Shown here piece by piece: positions 22,500 through 36,011 of a stretch of 64,000 nucleotides of DNA. Every line of letters starts with the position of its first letter. Within the stretch, counting starts at the first letter, position 1. Under the pieces are notes generated by a model. The model was not told the origin of the DNA. It ran no database searches and saw nothing but the letters and a program-made list of their open reading frames with translations. This DNA is from Prunus persica (taxonomy: Eukaryota > Streptophyta > Magnoliopsida > Rosales > Rosaceae), in contig NC_034011.1 of the NCBI RefSeq assembly GCF_000346465.2, forward strand, positions 5,112,440 through 5,176,439. Reading direction: 5' to 3'. The position numbers were made by a program, and so were the translations under genes.

Positions 22500-23560
22500 G
22501 GTCACTGGCACTGCTATATTACACGCCTGGTACGTTATTGTTTATTTTATTTTCTTTTTTTTCTTTGGTACAGATGCGTTAATGCGTTTTTGTTTTTTGT
22601 TTTTTTTTTTCTTTCTGGGCTTTTTGGGCCTAGTGGATGCTGGTTGAGCTGGGTCCTAGTTTGGAAATGGATGGTTCACACCTAGATGATCTTTATATTT
22701 TAGTTTATCAAATTTTAAAAAAAAAATACAAATACAAATTTTTATGTGATGTTAACAATTTTTTTTATTTTTTTATATAAATAATATTATAATTTAATCT
22801 AATTTAAACTATAAGAAGGAGGATTCGAATTCGGGTGTATAGTGGGGCTAAATCCATATATGTTCTGGTGTTAACATTATATGTTAGTAATTTAACCATA
22901 AATATTGACTATCATTCGTAAATTTGAAAAAAGAAACACTCTTTCATGAGTTGTGCCCTTGCCTACATAGATAGTCGGTAGATGGGTCCTCAAAGCTCTA
23001 GAGTCACTTTTTTGTTTTATTTGTTTATGTTAGACATGGACTTATTATTAAGCTGATGTACCATGCACACCACATACATAAAAGAAATAGGATTTGAGAG
23101 ATAACGTTGCACTTGTTTGTGTTTCTTTTTCAATTTTAAGCAATAAAGAAGAGGAATTCAAGAGCACAAAAAAGTAGGGATAGAAAGGAAAAAGAGTAAA
23201 GGAATTATTAATGAATTTAATTTTTTTTTAAATACAAGCAATAGTCTATAATGGGGATGAGGTTTCTCACACACAAACACTATCAAGATGTCATGTTCGA
23301 ACTTGAGACCACTGTTCACTACCAATGTATCATATTCGAATCTGAAACCACTTATCTACAAGTCAATGTCTTTTTTTATTGTGCTAGACCCATTGGCTAA
23401 ATTTGATCGTTAGAACTTGGATTTAGAACATGTATGAAGAATTGAATTATGAGGTTGATTTTGATTGTATTTGATTACATTGAATTGCATTGGATTACAT
23501 TGACTTACATTGAATTGGAGAATATAACACTAATTCAATTATGTGTTTGGTACTACACAT
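22500..23560. other. intergenic, no gene seen
   Basis: AT-rich sequence with long T and A runs (22585, 22715, 22758). The direct repeat GATTGTATTTGATTACATTGAATTGCATTGGATTACATTG near 23460-23510 is a short degenerate tandem of a GATTACATTGAATTG-like unit. No coding signal is evident. Confidence 0.5.
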
Positions 23561-23565
23561 AAAAT

Positions 23566-25022
23566 TGTTTGGGCCTAAATTCGACACACCAAAGAGATCC
23601 AGAAACAGGCCCGTGGTGAAATACTTATCCAGTCCCAAAAAGACCCAAAGCTGTCATATTGGGCCTTTGAAAATCAGCCCACAAAATATTGTTTAAACTC
23701 AAGCCCAAGAGACTAAAGACACATTCACGTGGCTACCTCACCTCTCTGGAAAGTCAGCAAATCCAACTAGAGTTTTTATGTGAGAAGGGACGTTTCTGAA
23801 AACACTGCCGAGAAAGAAAAATCAAAGGGGCGTCTATGATCAGAGACTTTTTGCTCCAAAGCAACACACCGTCTTCTAAAAAGATTTCGCAAATCACGTT
23901 TTCAAGAGCAAGAGACAGGGAGTTGTTCAGAAAATACAAAAGAAAAATCAAAACCGCCATAGGATCAGCTCACACAGACGGTGGCATTAAAATAAAAAAA
24001 ACCGTCAGCCAGGAAACCAGGGAAGGGATCGCTATAGGAAATGACCACTGGGAGTCTATCTGCCATAATTGATAAAAATCTTTCCTGCTTTACGTTTTTT
24101 GAGAAATCTTTTGCCGCCCATTATTAAAATTTAAAACCACCTTCAAAAGGAGGGTCTCTTATAAAAACAGAAACAGGCAAGAAAGAAAAGGGACATTTCT
24201 TTTCATCAATCAATCAAAAAATACAAACAGGAAAACAGCTCTAGATCAGAATTCCAAAGTTCAGACTTAGAAAATAAGTCCTCTGAAAGCGAGATCCCTC
24301 TCGTTACAAATTTGGTTCAGCAAAAGCCAAAACAAACACAGCTTGAGTTTTCACAAATATGAAAACCTCAACAAATTTTATAGCATAGTTCCAGCTTGTT
24401 AAATCCTCGAGAATAGCCACTTCTGTCCTTTCAAACTGAAGAAGTCGCAGTTCTGCCCGCTCGAAAAGTCTCCCAAGGCTTGAAGTAGATTAAAGCTCTG
24501 CCAAAATTGAACTTTGGTATCGATTTACAACTGAAGCCAAGCAGCTAAAGTTGTTGACAGTACAGTCCAGCATAGACATACCCAGTCCAGCCCGGATCAG
24601 AAGTTTCTACCCAGGCAGAAATGAGATTCCAGCCATCTTTTTGCCTTTCTAGAGTTGATTTCTCCATTCTTAATTTTGTAAAAGGCAGTTCTGCCTGAAA
24701 CAGTACTTTATTATTATCTATTCTGGCCAGAACAACCATCTTGATACTGAGATAAATTGTGAAAGTCCTCACCAGTCTGAGGCAAGAAAAGAACTTACTT
24801 GGGAGATATTCCTCACCCAAATTCACAATCGTTTGTTTTAGAAGTCAGTAACTTGAGGCGCAGGTTATCCACTCTAAAAATGAGTCTGCTAGAATTTACA
24901 TTGCTAGCAGTGGCACGCTCGCACACCAAAGAAAGCTGACTTGTTGACCAACAAGTGGTCTCCAAGCTAGTGGGGAACTTCGCCCTTCTATATCAGGAGT
25001 TAAACACGAAAACGGGTGAACA
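23566..25022. mobile_element. solo LTR with 5-bp target duplication
   Basis: The segment starts TGTTTGGGCC and ends GGGTGAACA, so its tips are TGTT and AACA, perfect inverted ends. It is flanked on both sides by AAAAT (23561-23565 and 25023-25027), the 5-bp duplication expected of an LTR integration. At 1457 bp with no pol sequence inside, it is a solo LTR left by recombination between two LTRs. Short ORFs inside it (for example minus 24545-24826) match nothing known. Confidence 0.88.
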
Positions 25023-25027
25023 AAAAT

Positions 25028-25771
25028 ATGATAGAGTTAGACATAATTCAATCCAACTTAGTCCCAACCTTTTAGTAGGATTCATAGTTCTACTAAATTT
25101 AACCCTAATAGGATAAGAGTTTAGTACATCATTTGAAAACTCTGCGCGTGACAAGCGCTAGTTATAAAGAAAAAAAAAAGTTCATTCCTTTTTGAGGATC
25201 AAAGTTTAATTGAAAATTTACAAGTTTTCTCAAAATTTGTGCAAGTTAATTAAACAGATATATTCTTCATTTACATCTTATCCTCAAGGACCGCAAATTT
25301 TGACAAGTTAAACAAACAAATAAATATCAGAACCAAAAAAAAAAAAAAAAATATCCTCTATTTTTCACAAACTGGAAAAGGCAACGGACGGCCCGAGATT
25401 TTACTGTAAATGAGTAACTACTGAGAGAGTATTAGATTTACAACAGAAGATGCCGCCACATTGCCATAACTCCAAAAGGTCCAAAACTGAGAATATACGT
25501 AGTTTTATACCAAGCTGCATACAATACGTAACCTTTATTAATCGCGTGTATGTCTAAATGAAAGAGAAATGGAGAAGTATATCAGTTTTCTTCTTAGTGA
25601 AGAGCCTCTGTCTCTCTGGTTTTCAGTGCATACAATATAAGAAAGGAAATTATGAGTTATAAAAGTGAAGGCAAGTTAAAGTTAGAGACTTTTTCACTGT
25701 CTATCTATGCTTTATGTGGATTGTTTTTGTAGTCTCAACTTCATCAGTGAAGTTGCGGAGAAGAAAGCCAG
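25028..25771 (+). promoter_or_regulatory. FLZ gene upstream region and leader exon
   Basis: This lies between the solo LTR and the FLZ gene. A leader exon ends GAAAGCCAG/GTGGGT at 25771. A poly-A tract lies at 25335-25350. No clear TATA box was fixed. The upstream ~700 bp therefore includes the LTR edge, and the solo LTR may contribute to the promoter. Confidence 0.4.
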
Positions 25772-26912
25772 GTGGGTTTTCCGTACTTTTTTCCTATTTC
25801 CTGTGGGTCTGTATTTCTGTCTCATTGATCCATTTGAATTTTGATGCATTGGGTTTTTGGGACCTCAAAACTGGGTCTTGATTTTTTGTATTAACTTTTC
25901 AGTTGTTTACTGTTCTTGAGGTTCATTAGGATGCGTGTATCGGCCTTACAGTTGTGCACAATTTTCAGACTTTGATCATAATGGATACCCTTTGATACAT
26001 TTTGAAGGATTAATCACTTGCTGTATTTGTGACCGCATTTTCAACTTAGCTCTTGGGTACCCTTGAATTCTTTATCATCCCCGGGCAAGTTTAAACGAAT
26101 TTATGTATTTATTTGGGAAAATCAAAAGGATCTATATCTGCTTTTAGTATTATTGTGACCGGACATTGAAGACAATTTTCTATAATGGGTTCTATGAATT
26201 AACTTAGTTCTGCACTTAGTTTGGTCTCTAAGCTTCTTGAGTGTGTAATTTAAGTTGTACTCTCTAGGTTGTTCTGGGATTTTTGATTAGTTATGACGTG
26301 GGAAATTTTTAATTAGTTATCATTTGGGAAATTTTTAATCTTGATCATCAATCCATGTTTTTACATTTATTTCTGAATGTGTCAACAAAATTTCTTATTT
26401 GGGTTGCCCTTGATTTTCCCTGCCTGCCTGTATAATGGTTCATTGATGCATGCTCATGGTTTACCCTTCTTCCTCTGATTATGTCCAGTTGATTTTATTC
26501 GATTGTACTCCTAATTATTCCACTGGAAATTATTTTTTGGACAGTTATCTTCTCATTTGTTCTTTTCTTTTTGTCATCAGTGCTTACAAGATGCATTTCC
26601 ACTTCCTATTATCCATTATGTGCACTCAAGCTTTATCATTTGTGTAGCTAGGTGGATGGTCAATGTTGCTCACAACCTACTTCTTCACTCATTGGTTACG
26701 GTGTTGGTTTGTTTTTTCATATGATAGGTTTTGAACTTAGGATTTACCTTTTTCCCATCCTACTCCAGGATTTAGTGGTTACTACCATCGATTTACAGTA
26801 AGGAATTGCTGGTTCCTCTTAAGAGAAGTGAGCTGTTTAGAATATTACAGAGGAAGATAAGCATGCCACGTGCAAAAAGTTTGTGCGCGATGATCTATTG
26901 ACTTATTCTAAT

Positions 26913-28122
26913 ATGTTAAGCCTGAAACATACAAGCAACTCACTTTTCAGTATTCATGGTTTCTTTACAGGGTTTGGTAATAAAGGTTCGTTAGATTCTG
27001 ACTCAGTTAGGAGTGCTACATCTCCCCTAGATTTCAGAGTTCTTTACAATCTTAGCAACCCATTTAGTCTCAAGTCTGGTAGACCATCGTCACAAAATGG
27101 AAATCAAACGAAATGGGATTGTGGTAAAGAAGGCCTCGGCATTGTCAATTCACTCGGTGATGAAACTAAAGCAACTAGTGAAGTTATTGGTTCACCAAAG
27201 AGGAAGAATATAATTTTTGGATCACAGGTGAAAACTATCGTCGCTAACTCCTCAAAGATTTATTATGATTCAGACGATTGTCCCATCAAGTCCAAATCTT
27301 TAAATAGGAACTACATAACTCTCGATCCCCAACACCAAGCAGACAAAGTGAATGGTTTCTTTGGGAGTGTGGGACGTCCTTTGGAATCTGAACCATCTGA
27401 AAACATTGCATCATTCTTGTTGAACTCCAGTGGTTCCTCACAAAGTGGCTCTATGTATGATCCAAACTTGAGGTTCAAAAGTCTTGATTCAGTGGATAAA
27501 ACTTTGAGTTCATCTTTAGTTTTAGGCAGAAGTTTCCAAGTAGAAAATTCAGTGGGTTTCAAACCCAGTTCACTTCCAGTACCCATTGCCTCTACCCATC
27601 AATATGCATCCTCTATCTCTGCAAGAGAGATAGAACTGTCTGAGGATTATACCTGTATAATTTCTCATGGTCCAAAACCTAAGACAACTCATATTTTTGG
27701 GGACTGTATTTTGGAATGTCACACAACTGAGTTAAACAATTTTGATGAAGCAAAACTCTGGATAGAATCACCTCGAGTGGCTAAGTACCAGGACAGATTG
27801 GCAAATGAGCATTTGGATGAAGCTTTGAGACTCTGTTACACCTGCAAGAAGAACTTGGATGGAGAAGAAATGTACATGTGCAGGTTTGTTTCAAACATCT
27901 GTTTGCAATTTTCACTCAACTCCCCTTTTATTATGGAGGCTGATGTTTTCTCTGATTTTTTGCAGAGGTGAGAAAGCATTTTGTAGTTTCGATTGTCATT
28001 CGGAGAAGATTTTTGCTGAAGAGGAAATAGAAAGTACTTGTGAAAATTCTGCAGGTAGCTCTTCTGAAAGCTACCATGAAGATCTCTTCTTATTCGGCAT
28101 GCATTGTGAGGACATAGAATAG
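26913..28122 (+). CDS. FCS-like zinc finger (FLZ, DUF581) protein
   Basis: Exons 26913-27883 and 27966-28122 join in frame to 375 residues. The FLZ domain straddles the intron: LRLCYTCKKNLDGEEMYMC in exon 1, then RGEKAFCSFDC in exon 2. This gives the CxxC...FCSxxC zinc ligands. The N-terminal half has family-like blocks SATSPLDFRVLYNLSNPF and GLGIVNSL. FLZ proteins bind SnRK1 kinase subunits and act as adaptors in energy and stress signalling. The start is uncertain. 26913 is the first in-frame ATG, the open frame extends 75 bases upstream to a stop at 26838-26840, and a 12-codon upstream ORF begins at ATG 26863. A long leader intron (donor at 25772) is likely. Confidence 0.9.
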
Positions 28123-28299
28123 TCATAGGTCTTGCTGTCTATCATTTTGAGCTGATGGATTTCAAGTGGCTGAACGCCCTGATCATCAGTTTTTTTCTTA
28201 TTGTTTCCTAATTCGCCGCAATTAAGTGTTCATCTAAGAAGCCCTTTGGACCTGGTGAACTCATTAGTGAGTGCACGGAATATTTAAATAACACCTTGC

Positions 28300-30640
28300 C
28301 ATTTACTTCTCATTATTTCTTGAGGTATATATATGATGTTTTATCTTTGACAACGTATATCATGGAAAGGTCACAGATTGTTATATCCCAGTTTGTGTGT
28401 GCTTTTCTGTGTACTCCCACACGGATTGTGCATTAGGTTAATCAGCATTGTTTAAGCGATTTTTAGTAATTGATCATTTTCAGGTAACGCTTTGATGCGG
28501 CCAATATACCCGAGTTGTGGCAGATGGTATCACAGTCAGCTTAATATGTTTGAACTATGCTTTTACTGTACTAAAGCTCTCAAGAACACACATTTAATCT
28601 TCAAAATATATGTTATGGTGTGGTGAGAATATACTGTGCATTTGGGATTCACTGCTGCCAGTTAGTGTTTTCCAATAAGGCGTTTAATTTATTTGCTGCA
28701 GCAAGGGCCTTCTCCTTCTGGTACATCTTAACCAACCCCATCCTTTGTGTTAGAAATCTTTGCTTTCTGTCTATCGTTTCTGACAATGAGGTTCATGTTG
28801 GCCCAAGCCAGTCTTTAACTTTCAAATGAAGAATTTAAATCAATAACCATATTCATGTTTGCAACATTACAAAAATTCCTCTGATAACCCAGATGTACAA
28901 TGTGTAGGACTAGCATCCCACTGACAAGTGTACAATCATGCCAAAGTAAGCATTTGCATCCACACATTTTTCAACAACATAATTCTTGATTGCAGATAGA
29001 TGTCCCCACATTCAACTCAAGTCTAGTTTTTAAATTTATTTCTTTTTTCATACAAGTGATATTAGAAGAACGGAGAAGTGAACTTAGAATCTCGTATAAA
29101 ATGATAAATGCTTTTAACCACTTGAGTTATAAATCTTTTACAATTAAAGTCTAGTTTAAGCCATTGGTTAAGCTCATCATGTTTGTAAATAAGGTGTAAA
29201 CAAATCATATTACTTTGGTTTCTAAGTTTTGCAAAAATTATTGCTGCTCATGGGATCAAAATATTGCCAGTCTAATATATTTCAATCATCAAATCACTTG
29301 GACTTCTAAAATCAGAAGGATTGCCTCCCTTAGATTTTACTGGTGTCAGAGTATGGTAAATCTGACAACAGATTTTACTGACGAAAGAACATATTCTGCT
29401 TGAGTGGGCATTACAATTTCTCATTTTAATGGTTGCTGTGGAGTTGAAGATCACAAACACCTTAGACGTGGCAACAAAACATACACAAGTTTATGATAAA
29501 AACCACATTTTCTTGCTTGGCAATGGCATGTTCCCATTGGTTGAAAGTACTGCAGAGGACACAAGGGCATGATCCTCCTAACGTGAATTTGACTGAAGCA
29601 GAGAGCCAGGCACTAGTGTAGTGTAGTAGAACATTTCAAAAATGGTTCTCAACACGACAAAAACTTGTCTTAACTGCATTCTCACGCGATGCTGTCAATT
29701 TCTACTTTTTCTGAAGAAGGAAAAAAAAAACTAAAACAATTATTTACTGATAGGAATTGACAATATCATTGTAATTGCAAAAACTATGTAAATTGTGGCA
29801 TGCTTTATGAAAATAGAAATCAAATGAGTAAGGATAGGAGCTTGTAATTCAAGTGGTTAAGAACGTTTATTTATATACTAAAAGTTATGTGTTTGATTGG
29901 CATCTTCCTCATGATATCACCTATATATATATATATATATATTATAGCAACAAGAACAAATTTAACTAACAAGATTAAAAGCTTAATTTTGATTGTCTGG
30001 AAAAGAAAACCAAATTTTATGTCCTCAAATGATTCACTTGCATTGTGTCAGAGCTAATAACATATATGTTTAGGAATTAGAATTTTATGCTTCTGACTTT
30101 GGAGAAATTATAGAATACGTATGGCCACGTGGTATATTTTGTACAAATGTTATAATATGGATGGATGATATGGTTTATTTTCTATTTTTTAGGAAATAAT
30201 ATCAATAAATATCAACTTATATTATAATATGTGTACAAGATGTACCGCATGACCGTATTATAATCACTCATTTATATGGTGGATTAGAACTTTTTTACCT
30301 GATATGAAAAATTGATAGACATTGAATTTCCTTTTAAGGGCTTATTTTGCACATGACATGAAGACTAACATGAATTTACTCGATTCATTCTATGTAAGAT
30401 TTATTAGTAAATTATTGTCTATTTTAAATAAACGTAAGGCAAGTCTGGCTTTGCCCTAACAGAGAAATTGTTGTAACACAGTACCATTTTACTACTTCCA
30501 CATAAAATTTCAAAAGGAGGATATCCCTAGTAATAAAATTAAATTTAAAAACAATTAATTAAATAAATAAAAGAACAAACCACCATGAAACTTGGATGCT
30601 TATGTATCTTTCACCATCAGCCATGTGAACGCTAACTGAA
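28300..30640. other. intergenic, FLZ to MFP1
   Basis: I found no supportable gene. There is an (AT)n run at 29922-29942. Pieces of dispersed repeats are suggested by lines such as GAACTTAGAATCTCGTATAA near 29080 and the AAGTGGTTAAGAACG stretch near 29850. Confidence 0.5.
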
Positions 30641-30733
30641 ACTGAAAGTTGAAAATAGAGCAAAAAGAGCAAAGCTCTGAGCGCTTAACTCTATTCCTTA
30701 TCTCAACCAAAGAAATCAATCAAGGAAAAAGCA

Positions 30734-33700
30734 ATGGGCTTTGTGATGGGGAGCTCTTGCTTTTTACACTCTCCTCTCTCCCTCTCTCGTTTTCCCTCTT
30801 CTTCTCACCCCTTTTTCGTGTATTCCTCCTCAAGAAATGCAGAGGCCAAGAGAAGGAGAGCTCTGCCAATGGCGTCTCTGCGCCAAGAGGACCCAAACGA
30901 CGCCGTTTCTTGCAAGAGGAGGGCTATTATGTTGGTGGGTATTTCAGTTCTTCCGTTCTTGCAACTCAGGGCTAATGCTCTTGAAGGCTTGGCCACTAGT
31001 AAGTTCTAACTTTTCTTGTGCTTTTCAAAATTGATTGTTTTCTTCCTGGTAGGATGGGAGTTCAAGAATTTGGGGAGATGGGTTTTGTAAATTGTTTTCC
31101 TTGTAATGGGTTTTCTAAGATAAAATCTTTTTAGGTGTATTATGGTTTGTCATTGTAAAGGATTGGGTTTGTTTCAAATGGTTCATTGCATTTGAACATG
31201 GAACTTACTCTTTTTTTTATTTTTCTTTAGTCTCTGACTTTCATTGGCAATTTATATTTATTTCTTTGTGCAATTTATCACAGTTATTATTAAATTTATA
31301 TATATGTATGCTTTAATTACTGGTCACTCAAACTTCTGCCAATGCATTATAATGCAGTTTTATGTTTAAGAGATGCTGATTAATATGCTGGAAGTGAAGT
31401 TAAGAACTGAGATTGATTAGGCAATACTAAGAGTCTAGGATGGTCATGGTGTACGTCCTTTGCAATAGCACCATATTAAAATGGGATTGCAGGAAGTATC
31501 CGTTTGTAAACATAAGTAATTGTCTGATTGCCTTTTGTTTTCTCGGCCAAGTTTGTCTGCTTACTTAGGTACAAGTTAAGTGTACATTGCTTATGCATTG
31601 AATGAATCACCTATGTCTACACGGGACGATGGTATAAGATAGCTTATAAACTCTTGGGCACCCTTCCCTTACGTAATCGTTCTGTAGGGCAAAGTTCTAC
31701 CCATGAGTACTTTGGTATTAGAGTATCCCACTATGCAATGTGGCTAAAGTCCACAGAAAGGGCGACCTATCCCTCTAGGTTGGATTAAAATGCACTTTGG
31801 TATTATGTATGGGTATAATATCAAGTCATTTGTTACTGGTAGGTCGTATGTGAGTGAAAGTCGCCTCATAGGAAGGAAAGGATACCATCAGGTTGTTGTT
31901 CCAGTCAACAGACGGGTAGACTAGGATGTCGGGCACAAAAGTGCTGTGGACATGTGCCAAATGTACCACATTGAAAAACAGAATATCTTAGGATTGTTTA
32001 TAAGCACTTGAGCGCCTGTCTTTTACAAGCTGGTTTTGTTGGAGTAAGTTCTACCCACAATAGGGCTCCTTCGTGTAAGGTTTAATGCCAGACTAACTTC
32101 TGCACATCAGTTCCTTCTTTTAGCAGCTCAAGATAGCAGCAGGACTTGCATAACTTTGCAGCTTATTCAGGGACAGGTCCTGTACTAAGTCATCGGGGCA
32201 AAAGGGAATACAAGTAGCAAATCCATATGCAATGCCCCAATTTTATTACTTTTTTTCCTGTTTGAAGTTTACGTGGGGATTTAATGGGCCTAAAAGATAT
32301 TTTTCACCTCAAGTGTCCAATGTATGTGGATAGTACGTTTACATTGGATTTTTTATTCCTTGTTCATCATGTTGCCATCCCAAAGATATTATCAGGCAAA
32401 AGGATGCAGAAAAACAGAGTTTTAGCAAGGGAGTCCACAAAGCATACTTTTGACCCCATAAAAGCACACAATTGAGATACATAATGATGTGCAGATCTTT
32501 TCGATTTGAGCTAATAATATTTTTTTAAACATCTTTTTGTATTGTGATGAAGATTCTTAAAATGTACTCTTTTCTTAACATGGACTGGTGTTCCTTGCTA
32601 TAATTACTATCCTTTGTAACCCATTTCCGTCTCCGTTCATTCATGATTGGTTTATGCATTTGTTCCTTTATTTTTTCAGGAGAAAGTGAGCTCAAAAACC
32701 CGGAGGAGAGGAAAAAAGCAGAGGTCTGAATGTCTACTAGATTCACTATATCCCAGTTAATATATTTTCTTTTTATTTTATAAATTGATTAGCTTAATGT
32801 TCTAATGTGTGGAATTCATTGAACAGCCATCTGAAATAAATGCACCATCAAATCCCGTTTTGTCTCTCCTGAATGGCCTTGGTGTTTTCAGTTCTGGTAT
32901 TCTTGGAGCACTCTATGGATTGGCTTGGGCAGAAAAGAAAGCCACTGATGCAACAGTAGAATCTGTAAGTCCCTATGTTCCACAGTAAAGCTTTCTGTAC
33001 ATGCTGAGATAGCACAGACACTGAAGGAGCCTAGTACCTTTAAAAAGGAACATCAAAAAGTGTACAACAAAGATAATGTTTATCGTTTAATCTTTTTCCT
33101 CATTTCTTCTATTCACAAATGCTTCCTAAAGTTCTACCAATTAATAACCTATTCTGACCTGATAAAATCATATTCCTTTAATTTTGTTTTCACAATTCGT
33201 TGCAAGAACGTACTTTTAGATGCTTTGTCTGATTTTACCCATATGCACAGATAAAGACCAAGCTGAAAGAAAAGGAAGCTGCCATCATTTCATTGGAAAA
33301 GAACTTTGAATCAAAGCTACTGAATGAACAAGAAGAATGGAGCAAACAACTCACAAGAGCAATGGAAGAGCAGAAATCTCTAATGGACCAACTAAATTCT
33401 GCAAATAGTACAATTGCAGGCTTAGGAAAGGAGCTCAATGGTGAGAAGAGATTGATTGAGGAGCTTAAAATTCAAATTGATAGTCTTGAAACCAACCTTT
33501 CAAAGGCTGGGGAAGAAAAAATAGCGCTTGAGGAAAATTTGAAGGAAAAGATCAACTCAATTGAAGTCTTACAGGGAAGGATTAATGTGCTCAATTTAGA
33601 ACTCAAGGATAGAGAAAAGAATATTCAAAATCTTGGCTCTTCTCTTGCTGAAAAGGATTTCGAGTTGAATGAATTGAAAACTACCTACAAGCAAACAAGG

Positions 33701-35017
33701 GATGAACTAGCCAATGCACTATCAAATATTCAAAAATTGAAAGATGAACTCCTGAAAGATCAAAAGGAATTAGAATTGAAGAATGCTGCTCTGGATCAAT
33801 TGAATGCAACAGTAAGTTCTGTAACTTCTGAGAAAAACGATTTGAAGAGGAAGATTGATGCTATTCAGGAGGAATACAATAATCTAAAAACATCCTCCGG
33901 ACAAAAGGCAGCTTTGGATGCCAAGCTTTTGGGAGAAAAAGAAGAGGAACTGAAGCAGCTAAAGGAAAGGCTTGAACTTGTTCTGTCTGACACAAGTAGA
34001 AACAAAAAAATAATTGCTGATTTGACCCAAGAGAAGGAAAACTTGAGGGAAATGCTGGATAAACAATTGAACAATGAAACGAATCTGAAACATGAGCTCC
34101 ATATCACTCATGAAGCTCTTGGAAAATCAAGAAATGAAGCTTCAAATCTGGAAATTCAATTAAAGCAGTCAAAAACTTTGTGCACAGAACTTGAGGCTGA
34201 GATCTCTGGGGTTCAGGCTGAGTTTGCTGGAGTTAGGGAATCACTGCAGAGGAGCCTTGATGAGGCTACAGTAAGTAGTGACGTGTTTGCTGGTGAGCTT
34301 GCTGCAGCAAAAGAACTTCTGAAGAAAACAAAAGAGGAGCTGCAAGTTGTGTCTCATGAACTAGCATCTGTTGCAGAAAATCGTGATAGCCTGCAAGGGG
34401 AATTGGTTGATATCTATAAAAAAGCTGAAAGAGCTTCTAATGATCTGAACGAAGAAAAAGAACTAGTTTCTTCTTTAAAAAAGGAACTTAAAGCTCTGGA
34501 GAAGCAGATTTTGAAGGACAAGGAGTCCCGGAAATCTCTTGAAATAGACCTGGACGAGGCTACCAAATCACTGGATGAGATGAACCAAAATGCATTGTTA
34601 CTTTCCAAAGATTTAGAGAGGGCTAATTCTCTAATTTCTAACCTTGAAGATGAGAAAGAGGTGCTTTACAAGTCTCTTACAGAGAAAAAGAATGCATCCA
34701 AAGAGGCCCGAGAAAACATGGAAGATGTCCATAATCTTGCCATGAGACTTGGTGAGGAAAGGGATAGTCTGGAGAAGAAAGCAAAGAAGCTTGAAGAGGA
34801 ATTGGCATCTGCCAAAGGCGAAATATTGCGGCTACGTAGTCAAATGAATTCGTTGAAAGATCTTGTAAATAATCAGCAACTGCCTAAACGCGAGACTGAA
34901 GCACCTGTCACTGTTACTGCAAGGAAAAGTAATCAGCAACCACCGGAAGGCAAGGCTGAAGTGCCCGTCACTGTTACTGCAAAGAAAAGCGGTAGGAGGA
35001 GAAAGGCTGCCGAATAA
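30734..35017 (+). CDS. MFP1: MAR-binding filament-like protein 1
   Basis: Four coding exons, 30734-30998, 32680-32723, 32827-32964 and 33251-35017, join in frame to 737 residues, close to the Arabidopsis length. The first ~60 residues are Ser/Phe/Arg-rich, as in a plastid transit peptide, followed by the twin-arginine-like CKRRAIMLVGISVLPFLQLR (residues about 60-79). A second hydrophobic segment, NGLGVFSSGILGALYGLAWA, is encoded by exon 3. The rest is a ~550-residue coiled coil rich in Glu, Lys and Leu. The tail is basic and ends KKSGRRRKAAE. In other plants MFP1 sits on thylakoids with the coil facing the stroma and binds plastid nucleoid DNA; DNA binding maps to the C-terminus. An exact 60-bp step duplication lies in the tail. 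Intron 1 is 1.68 kb. Confidence 0.95.
34871..34990 (+). repeat. 60-bp in-frame tandem duplication in MFP1
   Basis: AATCAGCAAC starts at both 34871 and 34931. The two 60-bp units encode similar 20-residue blocks, both containing a PVTVTA core followed by a Lys/Arg-rich end. The copies differ at several positions, so the duplication is not recent. Confidence 0.85.
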
Positions 35018-35325
35018 GATAGTGAACTACTTCTGATTGCCATATTGAGTCATGTGTCATCATCCTTCAAAGCCTGTTGTTCTTTGGCTTTTTTCTTCTC
35101 TGACTTCAAAATTTTCCCACTATCGTAGTGTTATAGAAATAGGACACTGAGGGGGTGAAAAATGATTTGTGTGTAACAGTTCTTGCGTATGAATGTGCTT
35201 CCCTTGTACATGCTCAGTGTATAGTATCAAATCTGAAGTTTAGTATATATTTTCATACAAGTCTGTATTCATAACTATCATAGAAAGTTTTTCTAACAGC
35301 TATCAGTTTCTCCACTGAGTTCTTA

Positions 35326-36011
35326 GAGCATCTCCACCCATAAGGGCTAAGTCTAGGGCAAGGGCAAGCAAAGGCTGTCACTATTCATGTGAATAGTGTC
35401 AGGCTTGCCATTTGTGGTTCCATCCATGAGGGCTAAGTCTAGGGAAAATCTAAGGCAATTACTATTCACTTAAATTTATTTATACTTAAACCATTGATTT
35501 TGATAAGCTTTTCGGATAAGATTTTCAATTCCCAAGTGTTAATATTTATCGTAAAATCCTCACCTAAAAATCAAGATAACATTTTCGGATAAAATTTTGA
35601 AATTAAATTAGTGTGGAAAGTGAATAATATTGGTAGGTATGTATAGAAAAAATTACCAGAATTTTTTGATATTTTTTTAAAAATTTTTTGATATTTTTTG
35701 ATATTTTTTTAAGCCAAAAATTGGACAACCATTAGATTGTGCAAGAATTTTTGATTGGAGGTTTCAGGAGAAGTCACATGGCTTGTAACCATTGGGCAAT
35801 GTGGGCTGGTGGGTCCAACAGTAAATTTTTTTTTGAAAATCAGCTGTTGACATCAGCAGCCCGAGGGCAATAGCCCAGGCAGGATTAGCCCGTGGGCTTG
35901 CCCAAGCTGGTGGGACCCACCATTTGCCTTGGCTCATTGTTGCGTGTTGGAGCTGGAATGGGCTGCCAAGGGGGCCTTTTGCTCAGGTTTGGTGCAGCGG
36001 TGGACATGCTC
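35326..36011. mobile_element. PIF/Harbinger-like MITE, 686 bp
   Basis: The left end GAGCATCTCCACC and the right end GGTGGACATGCTC are inverted copies with one mismatch. Both sides are flanked by TTA (35323-35325 and 36012-36014), the duplication typical of PIF/Harbinger (Tourist) elements. Inside, the word AGGGCTAAGTCTAGGG occurs twice (about 35342 and 35409). There is no transposase, so it is non-autonomous. It lies just behind the MFP1 3' end and may supply part of its 3' UTR. Confidence 0.8.

Noticed and set aside
24545..24826. Minus ORF of 93 codons inside the solo LTR
   Set aside because: It lies wholly in a non-coding LTR and matches no known domain.
31440..32230. Possible extra gene or RNA in MFP1 intron 1
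   Set aside because: The segment has higher GC and could be an old insertion, but no ends, coding frame or known RNA fold were found.
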